Part shown: piece by piece, positions 1-10,989 of the stretch
Layout: every line of letters begins with the position of its first letter
Numbering within the stretch: position 1 is the stretch's first letter
Assembly: GCA_002077045.2 (NCBI GenBank)
Contig: KZ111159.1
Location: forward strand, 434,001 to 498,000
DNA: 64,000 nucleotides
Reading direction: 5' to 3'
Source of the DNA: Rachicladosporium sp. CCFEE 5018
Lineage: Eukaryota; Ascomycota; Dothideomycetes; Cladosporiales; Cladosporiaceae
Notes under the pieces: generated by a model
What the model was told of the DNA's origin: nothing
The model's database searches: none
What the model saw: the letters and a program-made list of their open reading frames with translations, nothing else
Program-made: the position numbers and the translations under genes

Positions 1-2747
1 GGATAACGAGTGTGGGTTTGGTAGCGAGTGTGGGTGGGCTGCGAGGGCCTGTGGTGTAACGCCATGTTAGTCGGGACGAGCGTCGACAACGACGACAGCT
101 GGGAATAGTTTGCGCGACCCTGCGATCACCGAGGCGATAGTATTGCAGCACTTAAACTCGTGCGCCAATTCGTCATGAGGGTCCTCTACAGTCTTTATGC
201 GACATACCTGAAGTTCGGGGAATCACCAGGGGTTGGTTTCGAATGAATGAATTGCGACGATTGTGTATGGGCCGAAAGAGTGAGGCCGGAACGTTGCTGC
301 TTCGCGTCGAAGCTGTGTGAATGTCGAGTAACGACTGGACGCTCGAGTGAGCAAGGGAGCGACGGGAACGATGCACGAAGAGGGTTGAAGTCGCACTGAA
401 CGCGCGAAGATGCTGAGACTGATGGAGCACAGCAGGTCGCTGACAGGGAGTGCTGTGCCCGGAAATTGCAACGTTGCGGCAGGATCCGCTACTGAAATGC
501 AAGTATTCGCGCTAGACGTTTTGTTCCTGAGAAAGTCTGTTTTGGGTCGCGGGTGGCTTGAACGGTCGTCTTCGGTTGCCGGCAAGGCATGTCACTCGTC
601 GAGCTTTGCGCTGTGCAGTGATATGACGGCCGTCATATGATCGCTTTCGTCGTCCCAGTCGTCGCAGTCGACAATGCTCAAAGCCCCTTTATACACCTAT
701 ACCATCGGGTGCAACCACACGTGCCTGCCACCCAAAGTGGTACCCGGCATTGCGTGCTACGCGACTCGCAATTTGACAACGCTCTTTACGCATCTTCACG
801 CGGTGAACGCGTGTGACGACAAGAGAGACTTTGCTTGGCTCATTTGAGGCTGACAAGGTGACCCTCGGATCACAACGGCTGTCATCAGCGTGATCTCGAG
901 TATCGCGACCACATGCTTCCACTCTGTCATGTCTGCATGCACACTCTATGGTAGGTAATCATCGCTAAAGCATCAATTAATGGCGCTATACCGATTGATG
1001 GTCAAGTCGAGCCTTTCGAGAGCCAACGGTCCCTGCGTACAACATATCACATGTTCTCGCTTCAGCTAGGCACGCGCCCGAGCACCCTTGCAACACAAGC
1101 GGTGGTAGCCCAAGTCTCTCTGGCCATTAAGACAGTGAAGGCGCCATTACACCGCATGCTCAGTGGGAGGACGCGAGGAGTATGAAGCTGAGCACTTTAG
1201 ATCGCGACGATCATCGACGCTTTGGTGAGCCGCATGTCTAGATGCAACGCTCGACGTTCCACTTATCATACAAGCCGCGACCCTTGGACAACTTGGAGCA
1301 TTGTAATAGCAGTGTTTTACATCGACCGAGCTGTCGATGCTACGAAGCCAAGCGTGCTTGTGTAGTTGTGATGGGCGCCATTTGTTCCTTTTGCTGCTGG
1401 ATGATGCTTCGCTCGTCCTGTGGTTCCTCTCGAACCATTGCAGTGTACCCAGAGCAGCCTCTCTGTGAGCTGCAAAAGGCGAGCGTCAGAATCAGCGTAG
1501 TGGACATGTACACGACCATTCTATAGCAAACGTTGCGCATTCTCGCGACGATTTGGGTTGTTGGAAGAAGTTGAGAAGGTCCAGTCTCTCCATAAGCAGA
1601 GCGTGACGAAGTATCGACGAGACCTGGGTTTTGGAAGTGGCCTTGACACGGCACTAAACGAAATCTTCCATCCCGTGATTGTATCGAAGGACTCTAATCA
1701 GTCCAGATAGGGAGCAATGCGGTCGATGTGCTGTGCAATGCTGCTCGTCTCATCCATAATCGTGTAGAAGGGAGGGTCCCTGACCCGTCATGAGCTTGCT
1801 TGCGTGCCAGATGTTATCGATCAGTCTAGTAGTGAAGTCCGGACCTCGAGCAAAGTCAGTGGCAAGTCGAGGATGGCCTGAGAAGGCATCGAACACGTCA
1901 AGCATCGCGCATGTGCAAACCGCGATCGTAGTTGATCGATCGACTTCCCGTCATTGCTATTGACGACGACACGACTGATGTAGTAATGAGAGAAGGCCTC
2001 GAAGTGATTGATGTCGTTCCCATGGGACTGGTCCGTTCCAAGTTTTCTTGGCAGCCGCGACTTGAGCTTCACCTTTTGATCGATGCACTCCTGCCACAAC
2101 CACTCTATGCACAGCACCACCCTTCCACTTCGACTCGAGTGATTGATGCATACAATCAGCTATGCTCTGATCGATCGGGGATATCAGCTCGACAACTCTG
2201 CCGACCACACGTCGCAAACATCGCTAGTTCGTCGCTCCTGGCTGAAAGCGGCGTCGACGAACAACATCAGCAGCGCATAAGCATTGTGATCGAATGCTGA
2301 TCCAAACAGCGACCACATTGAAGGTATGTCACCCTCTCGTACTATCGCGTTGGTCTTGCGATCTCTCATCATCGAATGTATCGATGCTTGAGGTGCTGTA
2401 CCACCTCTCCCGAGACAGCGGAAGTCTGCACCTCTTCGAACACCCAACCTTAACATGACTTCACCTCCTCTTCACAACACGTGATAGCAGATAACAACGA
2501 CGACAACGACGATCGAGATTGTAATCGACTCTATCTGACCCTCCAACAGCAACCCTTCCCACGACCACAACCAGTAGCTGCAATGCATTGACGAACCGTG
2601 CGCAGAGCGGTTGCCACTACCTATCGCCGGCCTGTCTTAGTACACATCATACCCTCGCGCATAGTGAATGCAATCGCAAATGCTGCCCCTAGAACAACGC
2701 TGATACATGCATAGGTCTGACACACGGCAACCTGCCTAGCGGCAAAC
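1..2747. other. Long stretch without a supportable gene
   Basis: Only short overlapping reading frames on both strands are present. None shows a recognisable domain, a plausible spliced continuation or a protein-like composition. The last few hundred bases (about 2460-2747) are CA/CT-rich on the + strand and probably form the promoter and leader of the gene starting at 2748. I see no transposon ends, tandem array or tRNA here. Confidence 0.5.
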
Positions 2748-5700
2748 ATGAGTACCCGGCGAAGCACCGGGCGCTTGCCGTCTATGCCGATGCACATGAC
2801 GACCAGGAAAGCCGGCAAATCGAACAGCTCGAACGACGTCTCACCGAAGAGCCAGCTGTCGATACAGAGTAACGGTACCGGGCGCGCTTCCCTGAACGGC
2901 AGTAGCCCTTTGCGCGAGATCGATAGCGCCCTCAAACCAGCCAGTCGCAGGCGTACCGACAAGACCAGGCCTGTAGATCCTGACGAGCTGATGTTCATAT
3001 CATCGAGCGAGTCAGGGGGCGAGCAGGATGGATCTGGACCCTTCGTTGCGGGGAATGCCGAGCCAGGTTCCATCGAGGACATAATGAAGGCTCTGGGCTC
3101 GGACGACGATGTTGGCGATGTCGAAGAGTCGTCCGGGAGCGAGCTTGATGATGTCGGTGTCGATCATCTGGAACATACACAGCCTGTGCAACCGACCGCA
3201 TCACGGCATCGCGAGAGTCGTGCCTCATCTGCCAGTTTGTTCGTCTCCGAAAACAGCAACCAGCCAGTAGAGGACTTGTATCGATCCGAGGAGGCTCGGA
3301 CGTCCGAGAAGCGTCGCCGATACGCTGCTGCTAACGGCGACAACGTACTGGACGAGGAGACCGGCGTATTCACTCCTTACGGACCAGTAAAGACCGCCGC
3401 AGAGGTCGACAAGCGCTATCAGGAGCATGACGAAGGTGACTGGTTAGAGACTTATTCGCCTGATTTTTCAGATGAAGCGCCCAGCTTGTCTCTGGACAAG
3501 GCGATGGCCAAGCAGTCACAGCACCAGCTTTCGCCCGAGGCTGCTTCTTTACGAGCATCGTTACATGACGACGGTGATGCGGATATTGCAGCTAACGATG
3601 AGCCGCTTAACACTCTATCAGGCGCTTCTGCCCCAAATTTTCGGCATCGCACCGCCACTCCTTCGTCTCACGTGGCCGATGAGCTCAAGTTTGTCCGAGA
3701 TGACGAAGATGAAGACAACCTCGAGACAGATTTCGATACGCCGAAAGCTGCGATACCCACGATCATCGCGCCGGACGCCCTTGACGATTACTCCGATGGC
3801 GAGGAAGATGAGGAACCACTGTCACCGCCTGCACCAGACACCGCCTCTCACAACACAGTGGTTGCGAAGACGGTGCCTGAACTGCAGAACGATGATTCAG
3901 ATGAGGACAGCCAAGATGACCTGCCCATAGCAGCAAGAGTGCGTTCTACGCGCAGTAGTAATGCAGTCCAGAGCGCGCAGCACAGTGCCTCCAAGCCCAC
4001 CGCTCACCAAGATGGCGTTACTACGAGGACACGCAATGTCGGCGGCCGCCGAAGAGCAAACCACGCCATCCCGCTTGTGGAGGCTGCGATGCGCCGACAG
4101 CTTGAGATCAAGCAAATGTATCGTGCCATCGTTCGCCCGCTCAAGATCTGTCTTGGTGACCTGGCCCAGAAGTCACTTGATGAGCTGGAGACAGACGAGC
4201 AGGCTCATCTAGTGGATCCAGAATACATGACTGTCATGGCTGGACTCAACGAGAAGTTCCAACGCCGCAAGACGCAGCTCTTGACTGCACAGGAGAAGAA
4301 CCGAGAGCAGCTGAAGGAAAGATACCTTGCCGAGATCTCGGCAAAACAGGCCAGTGTTCGCTCGCTGATCGACGAGCTGAAGGAGCAGCAGCTAGCCAGA
4401 TTGGAATACGACACGATCAATATCGTGAGAACAAGCCAGCTCCAGCTACCCCGACTGCATGAGACCGAAGACGAAGATGGCGTTCTGGCTCAGCCTAGGA
4501 GGCGAGCGTCCAAGACTAAGCCGTCCGTCACAGTCGATCCGAGGTACGACTCCCGCAGCCGTCGTACCCTGGAGATGGAGTGCAGAGTCGAGGATCTGGA
4601 GCAGCGCACGAAGATGGGAGAGGCTCTAGGTGCATTCAAAGCGCAGCCCGATCAGACCTTCTCCGTCATGGACCGTACCTCACGTGATGCAGCAACGGAG
4701 CGGAAACGAAATGTGGAAGGCACGACCATGCTTGCTCGCGCAGCTGCTGAGGTGCAGCTAAAAGAAACTGTGCCGTTCCTCAAGAATAATCCTCCACCGC
4801 CTACTAAGCAAGATCTCGCTGCATTACAGGTATTGGCAGATCTGGCCACGAGACCGGGTTTACTGCCACCACTCCCGAAGGCGGTCAACCCACGCCACCG
4901 AGCTCTACAGCCGCCAAGCGGTCCCTCATACGCGCACAGCTTGCTGAACGCGCCCTCACCTCGACCCACGCAACCTCAAGCACAACCTCACAGACAACAC
5001 CGCCGCAAAACAAGCAACATGGCCGATACGCCGCTGACACCCATTACAACTGGCGCAAGCCTGATTTCTATCAGCGAGAAGACTGAGACTAGCCAGAGCG
5101 CTATCAATCAGGCTCCGCCACCTCGCGCTCTCAAAGAGCCAGCTGCGAAGCCTGCCAGTCAATCGGCGACGCCTGCAGAACCACAGGCCGCTGATTACGG
5201 CAGCATACATCCTGACCGCTTACGCCTAATGAGCGAGCAGCAGTCCGCTGGCAGTGAAATCGGAGTTACTGATGATGCGCTGAAAGACGACTTCCCTGAC
5301 AGGGAATACACTCAGCACGATGCAGTGAAGGATCTCATTGCTGGAGCCGACAAGTGGCAGAGAGGTGATGCTCGTCGTAACACATACGACTCGGGCGACA
5401 ACAACACGCTGAAGTACAGCGTGGTTGATGAAGGCGTACCGCCGCCTCGTGAGTGGAGCAGGGTAAGATCTGATCTACCCTTACTGATGAGCACAGTACT
5501 GATAAATCTACAGTCCCTTGAACCCGATGACTCCGGCTCGGTACAGTTCCTCTCATCCGCCCCCAAGTCACGCCACAGCAGGAAGACAAATGTCGATGAG
5601 CGTCACGGCTTGACTCGCAAAGACTTGAGAGACCATGCTGCGGAGCGCAGACTGCACAAGCATCAACACCGACGAGCCACGACCGGCGGGTCGATCAATC

Positions 5701-6053
5701 GAACGCCTCAACCTCCCCCCATGCCTTTCACAATGGCTCCTCAGCTACCGCAACGTCCGAACTCAGTCTTCCCGACGTTCGCGAACGCTCCGACTGCAAT
5801 GCCAGTCAATCACTTCGGCGGTGGGATGAGTATGCAGCCAGGCCAAGGCTTCTTCTACACGCCTCAACCTCAAATGCAGCCTATGCCCATGCAAATGCCA
5901 ATGGGTCCTTTCGGGTTCGGCAATGGAAGAGGCTATATGCCTGTTTTGCAGCCTCCACTGCCTAGAAGCCAGGGTGGAACGGCGGAGCAGTGGGCGTATT
6001 TCTTTTCTAACATGCCCGGAGTGGATCCGCATAGGTATCAGGGGTGGCAGTAG
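2748..6053 (+). CDS. Acidic coiled-coil nuclear-type protein, possibly Sds3/Dep1-like
   Basis: Read straight through, this frame encodes 1101 residues, but a 51-nt in-frame intron is likely at 5463-5513 (GTAAGA donor, CTGAT branch-like site, CTACAG acceptor, phase 0), giving 1084 residues. The N-terminal 430 residues are disordered, with Ser/Asp/Glu-rich acidic runs. Residues about 440-565 are a charged helical and probably coiled-coil segment with a DPEYM motif, loosely like the Sds3/Dep1 subunits of Rpd3-type deacetylase complexes. The rest is Pro/Gln-rich, ending in a Met/Pro/Gln-rich tail with repeated MPMQ-like words. The start is the first ATG after CA-rich leader sequence. The family assignment is tentative; a chromatin role is inference from composition and the helical segment only. 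Confidence 0.75.
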   Translation: MSTRRSTGRLPSMPMHMTTRKAGKSNSSNDVSPKSQLSIQSNGTGRASLNGSSPLREIDSALKPASRRRTDKTRPVDPDELMFISSSESGGEQDGSGPFVAGNAEPGSIEDIMKALGSDDDVGDVEESSGSELDDVGVDHLEHTQPVQPTASRHRESRASSASLFVSENSNQPVEDLYRSEEARTSEKRRRYAAANGDNVLDEETGVFTPYGPVKTAAEVDKRYQEHDEGDWLETYSPDFSDEAPSLSLDKAMAKQSQHQLSPEAASLRASLHDDGDADIAANDEPLNTLSGASAPNFRHRTATPSSHVADELKFVRDDEDEDNLETDFDTPKAAIPTIIAPDALDDYSDGEEDEEPLSPPAPDTASHNTVVAKTVPELQNDDSDEDSQDDLPIAARVRSTRSSNAVQSAQHSASKPTAHQDGVTTRTRNVGGRRRANHAIPLVEAAMRRQLEIKQMYRAIVRPLKICLGDLAQKSLDELETDEQAHLVDPEYMTVMAGLNEKFQRRKTQLLTAQEKNREQLKERYLAEISAKQASVRSLIDELKEQQLARLEYDTINIVRTSQLQLPRLHETEDEDGVLAQPRRRASKTKPSVTVDPRYDSRSRRTLEMECRVEDLEQRTKMGEALGAFKAQPDQTFSVMDRTSRDAATERKRNVEGTTMLARAAAEVQLKETVPFLKNNPPPPTKQDLAALQVLADLATRPGLLPPLPKAVNPRHRALQPPSGPSYAHSLLNAPSPRPTQPQAQPHRQHRRKTSNMADTPLTPITTGASLISISEKTETSQSAINQAPPPRALKEPAAKPASQSATPAEPQAADYGSIHPDRLRLMSEQQSAGSEIGVTDDALKDDFPDREYTQHDAVKDLIAGADKWQRGDARRNTYDSGDNNTLKYSVVDEGVPPPREWSRVRSDLPLLMSTVLINLQSLEPDDSGSVQFLSSAPKSRHSRKTNVDERHGLTRKDLRDHAAERRLHKHQHRRATTGGSINRTPQPPPMPFTMAPQLPQRPNSVFPTFANAPTAMPVNHFGGGMSMQPGQGFFYTPQPQMQPMPMQMPMGPFGFGNGRGYMPVLQPPLPRSQGGTAEQWAYFFSNMPGVDPHRYQGWQ

Positions 6054-6694
6054 CTTTGTTGGGGGTGAATGGGGAGACAATGGGGTGGGGCGGCTTGTAT
6101 TTGGCACTATAGGCAAGCTTGTGATAGGCAGACGAGTTTTTGAAATCGCATGTGCCTTATTTGGTGTGTGTCTGTCATGTGACCTGCTCATTATCTGATC
6201 CTCACTTGCCTGAATCGTCCTCTCATGTGTGCGTCCGTTGCATCGTGACCGTCCCGGTCTCTCCCTGGCCATCTGCCCCATTCCTTCATTCATCCCGAGC
6301 TTTGAGCCTAATTCTCACTAAAGTTCCTTCACTTGCGGTCCCTCGCTTCATTACCACTCTCAGTGCCACTACGGCCTTACCCACGTGAGCCTCACTGTGA
6401 TACTCCATTCCTGTCCATTGCCGTTCCGGTCTCTCGGTGATCTCTAGCCCTTTCGTGAGGCTTTTCCTGTCAAGCCAGTAGTTTCTATATTGAGAGTCGG
6501 CTTCCTCGAGAGCCCCAGTCAAGCTCGAGTATTTCCTCGGCGTGGTCGCGCAAGGCACTCTCTCCTGGGACACACATTCTCTCCTGAGCTGCGATACGCT
6601 GCGTCACCTCTGTCGTTCCTGCCTTCCACGCGACGGGAGATGACCTAGACTTCACCAGCTTGGCGGAAGTTCGTCTCGCCAATTCAATGCTCAC
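6054..6694. other. Convergent intergenic spacer
   Basis: This spacer separates two genes that transcribe toward each other. It should hold both 3' ends. I see no additional reading frame of interest. Confidence 0.5.
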
Positions 6695-8116
6695 TCAGCC
6701 ATCCGTTCTCCTCACAGGCATCTCCGGCATCCCCTCCTCCATAACCCTAACCTCATTCCCGAGTCCGCTCGGGCGTCTCGCCCCAGCGCCACCAAGACTC
6801 TTGATGCTGCCCGCGCGGCTAGCAGTCCGACTTCCCATCCCCACGCCCTCCACGGGACTATGGCTCCGACTATCCGAATGCAGTCTCCTCGGCAGCAAAT
6901 CCCACTCCGATGCGCCGAAAACCTGCCCGGCGTATGGGCTGCCCATTACCACGGTTCCAGGTGATGGTAAGGGTGGCGGCGTGGGGCTGTGCGTGCGGAA
7001 GAGGGGGTGGATGTGGGATTGCTCGACGCCTGGGCCGGTGGTGGTTGAGGCTATTGAGGAGAACGAGGACTCGCGGTGGAGTAGAGGCGGAAATGGGATT
7101 GGCTGGTCTGTGATGGGGGATTCGGGGAGGGGTGTATCTTCTGGTGTTAGAGAGCCGGAGCTGTGGAGCGGGAATGGGCCGTTCAGAGCCATGGCTGGGG
7201 AGACTGGCCGGCTGCCGGGGATGGGCTCAAGGCGTTTCGCTGCGCGGGGAGGTTGAGGGTGGGTGAACGTGGTTAGGAGGTTTTCATCGACTGCTGAGGT
7301 GTCCCAGGTCTCGAAGCCATCGCCACGGCAGCCAAATTCGAGACTGTCGTTGCGGTTGTGGGCGTGGTGGTGTGCTGCTATGGGCGGAACACGCGGAGTG
7401 GGCGAGGGAGATCGGCCGCCCAAGATGAGCCTCGTGCGCGAAGTTATGGGGCGGATGATTTGGCTCAGGGAGTTGCGAGTGGAGGAGCGGTTGCTGTGCG
7501 TTGATTCGACGTATGGCGAATGTGTCGGCGTTCCGAGGGCCGAGTCTGCCCTTGAGGCTGGTGAGAGATTCTTGAGCTGGAGCGAGAGGGAGCGAGTGAG
7601 GTTGCGGGGCGGAGAGCGCGGCTGCACCATGGGCTCTGTGCGTCGTTCCTTGTCTACAGCTCGATGGTGCGCGAGACGAAGTGCATGGAACGCGATCTGA
7701 GCTATGACGCCAATAGTCCATAGTGCGATGCCTGCTGTTGCCAGAATGTGGTCGTTCTGTGCGTGTGATTCGGCTTGAATCGGCCTGACCCGCACTTTGC
7801 AGAACGTGTACAATGCTAAAATCGCTGCGGTTGTCGACAACGCCGCATTGGCAGCCTCTGGCGTCCAACGGAGAACTGCGCTCTCAATGGGAGGTCTTGA
7901 CCGGAAGCCGAATGCTACGGTCACCAGTAGAGTCATTAATACGAAGTAGGCCAGAAGTGCGGCGACGACGATCGCAGCCCATACTGAGCTGCCATGAAGC
8001 GTGCCTGCTGCTAGGCCTGTGAGTATCGCTGCGAGTCCGAGCTGTGCCAGGCATGCAATGCTGGCCACTACTAGCTCGATCGCACGCCTCGAGTTGGTAG
8101 GTCTTGTCTGAAACAT
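6695..8116 (-). CDS. Four-helix membrane protein with long disordered Ser/Pro tail
   Basis: Single-exon frame of 473 residues, counted from the first ATG in frame (8116); a longer frame exists upstream but lacks an earlier ATG. The first 160 residues contain four hydrophobic segments (about residues 12-35, 42-66, 85-105 and 125-145), in the manner of small fungal membrane proteins of unknown function. The remaining 300 residues are Ser/Pro/Thr/Arg-rich and look like a cytoplasmic disordered tail with many potential phosphosites (repeated SRP, TPxxSP). I do not recognise a named family. Plausible as a plasma- or endomembrane-resident regulator, but no function can be assigned. Confidence 0.8.
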   Translation of the reverse strand: MFQTRPTNSRRAIELVVASIACLAQLGLAAILTGLAAGTLHGSSVWAAIVVAALLAYFVLMTLLVTVAFGFRSRPPIESAVLRWTPEAANAALSTTAAILALYTFCKVRVRPIQAESHAQNDHILATAGIALWTIGVIAQIAFHALRLAHHRAVDKERRTEPMVQPRSPPRNLTRSLSLQLKNLSPASRADSALGTPTHSPYVESTHSNRSSTRNSLSQIIRPITSRTRLILGGRSPSPTPRVPPIAAHHHAHNRNDSLEFGCRGDGFETWDTSAVDENLLTTFTHPQPPRAAKRLEPIPGSRPVSPAMALNGPFPLHSSGSLTPEDTPLPESPITDQPIPFPPLLHRESSFSSIASTTTGPGVEQSHIHPLFRTHSPTPPPLPSPGTVVMGSPYAGQVFGASEWDLLPRRLHSDSRSHSPVEGVGMGSRTASRAGSIKSLGGAGARRPSGLGNEVRVMEEGMPEMPVRRTDG

Positions 8117-10989
8117 GATGACTGCGTCAAGGTGGGTGATGGCAAGGCGATCTAAGCTGGTGCTCTTAAGCAAGGGAAACGATGTCGCGTCCAGACATCC
8201 GACTTGAGGTCAAGGGCTTCAAGAGATAGACTAGTGAGAGGCCTTCTGATACTGTCGGGTCGCGGGCGTAGATCAATGCCTGTTGCGTCAATCGAGTCGT
8301 CCAAGTCCAAAGCCAACGACAACGCAACGCTCTGCCAACACACGCAGCAATGGCGGCAGCAACGCGAGAGCCTCGTTCCAGAAGATGTCACAATGATTCA
8401 GGGTTTACATAGATAGCAAAGAAAGATCCAGCCGCGTCCAGAGTAATACAACAGCAAGATTATTGTTGACAACTTCGCCCCAGCCCCATCCGCATAACGC
8501 GCAGAAAGCACAGCACCCGTTGCACGACAGCGCGTCGAGCCAGGTGTGACCTTGTCGATAGCTCGGCGCAGCTTTCAAGGCTCGAAGTGTCAGCCGCGAC
8601 AAGGGTAGCGTTCGTGCATGTTCGGACGTCGCGTGGATTAGAGCGGGGATGATGGGATTTGGGTTTGCGGGACTGAGATGAGGATAACGCGAACATTGAA
8701 GGGACGACGCGTTGAGGGGAGGGTAAGGATGGGGGATGCAGCAGGCCGTGCCGTGGAACCTACTGTAGCACTGTACCTCCAAGCCATTGCCGTTCGCTTC
8801 GACCTCTGGCTGGCCCTGCTGTGTGCGGATGTTGATTGTTCCCGTCCGCCAACGCGTGAGGTTCGCGGTTTGGTGGAGTTTTGATTTCCGGGACGTTTGA
8901 TGACGGACATTGGCGAGAGAACCTAAGTTGACATGGATATACGGTACGGGTATGCAGCGGGCGGAGCGGAAGTCAATGCCGCTGACAGGGGCTTGGGTTA
9001 TCGGTTTGATGGAAAACGTCGGGCAGGCGGTTGCACAGCTGCATCAATGTTCCAGATACGCCTATCTCGCAATGCACGTTGATGCTGTTCTCGTATCGCC
9101 ACTGTGCGCTCGACGCCGGAATAGCATCTGACTGGTATTGACTAGTTCGGCCTCGGACTGTTGTCCTAAGCGGCATGCCGGAAGAAGCTGCAGGTACATG
9201 CATTTCAATGGATCCATCGGACTGCACTCCTGCATTCATCACGATCGCAGCACTGGAAATAGCAGCACCGGCCACTACAGTCGCACAGTCGTCGTACCTT
9301 GTCCGACGACGTCAGCCTCGTCGACCCAATAGTTGGGCAGCACAATGCAAGACAAAGGCTGGAACTCTATGCAAGGCTCTTCCTTCCCACGCTTTGCTCA
9401 CGTGTGGGTGCACGAGGCCAGTGGATATGAGGCTGGAGTCGCGCAGATTCCATGGGTATGTGCGATCCTAGTGAGAGCATGGCAAGAGCCGCAAGAATCA
9501 AGGTCCTTCTGTCTCGAAACACTGGCACTGTCTTAGTCCGAGTCATGGGCAGGTCTGTTCACGCAGCCCTACAGACGTAGCAACTGCCCTGTTTTTGCTC
9601 TCAGTCGACAACACCATAATAACGGCCACGCTATTGTTGAAGACCACTCGCGAAAATACCCGTCCGCCACGATGCGTGCTGCAGGAGGCCCTACCGAACC
9701 CCCGAATTTCTCCAGCACAGTCAAGAACACGATAGGTATGTATCCAGACCCTCGAGCCCGGGGAGCGCCGCTATCCTCGCTCTCTAGTCCCCGTCGAACG
9801 GAAGAAACTTGAGCAGTCCCTTTATCACTTCACACGCTTGACCCACGCAACGACACCCCTTCTTACCATGGCTTCAAGCACCCATGCACACTCTCCTTCC
9901 TTTCAGCCTCATGCTCTGATCAGAACCACTACCCTCGCATTGCCCATGTTCGTTATTTCATTTCTTCCCGGACAGCAGGGACCTGGTCAGTCGACAAGGC
10001 GGTGCTGTCGTCGAGTCATGGCACCACAAAAACCGCGCCGGGATCATCCAGCCCTACAAGTGCACTGGCAGTCAATCCATTGGGCTGATGATGCTCGCCC
10101 TGCTAGTATCACAGCCCGAAAGCAGTGCCGGCATCCAAGTCCATCGAGCCCACCGCGTCGCCGGTAGATGCACCGCCGTCTGCCCATTCGGCAGATTGCT
10201 ATCATGATTCCGCGCGGCCCTCGTACTGTAAGTCATCTTCCCCCTTATACTGCCATCCTATCTCGCACCAAGTCCATAATCTACTCACCTTACCCGTCTA
10301 TCGAGCCTTCATCTTGGCCCTCCCCAGCCCCTCTCACCACCAAGACTCTGCCCCATTACACAGTACCCAGCAGACCCAGCCCCTCCACCAGCCCGTCGAT
10401 GTGGTCCCTCTGGTATCCTCCCACTTAGCCCAGTGGCCCTTTTGAACAACACCGAAACCGGAGCTAGAGTAAACGTCCCTACACTGCCCGCGTGACCAGT
10501 GACGCTCTTAGATGCCGCAGAAGCCCTTCTGCGGATTGCGTCGCTGACTACGTTTGTATGGACGCTGTGGATCTGCGGGTACTGTGAGTAGTAGTGTTGA
10601 AGCTCACTCCATCGGCATCTCAGTACATCGGCTGCACGCCAGCGTGAGCGAGGAAAACCTTCAACCTGCAGCGGTGATACGTGGGCGAAACATGTATACA
10701 CGATCCAATCAGGTCTGGAGATCAATGGACTCCACGCAACTCACGTTCCGCGGAGTCCAGAACTGATCAGAGCGAGTTGCAAAGGATCGTACACTATCGT
10801 ACTTGGGAATTCCTGACGCTACGCTACGCTATGCCCTACCACACCACCCATCCCTAAACCCACCGACGCGGAACGCCATCTTTTCGAAACCCGAGACGGC
10901 CGCGCAACGCCCGCCGTATAAGGCCATCTCACTTCTCACTCCCATCACCCAACCCTTTTCCATTCCTCTCTCCTCCCACCGTCGCACAA
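8117..10989. other. 2.9 kb spacer; one weak spliced small-ORF candidate
   Basis: No long frame looks protein-like. The + strand at 9671-10102 can be read as a short two-exon frame (see findings), but with weak support. The part nearest 8116 should hold the promoter of the upstream minus-strand membrane-protein gene, and the part nearest 10989 the 3' region of the flippase gene. The + strand around 9830-10450 is strongly C/T-rich. Confidence 0.4.
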
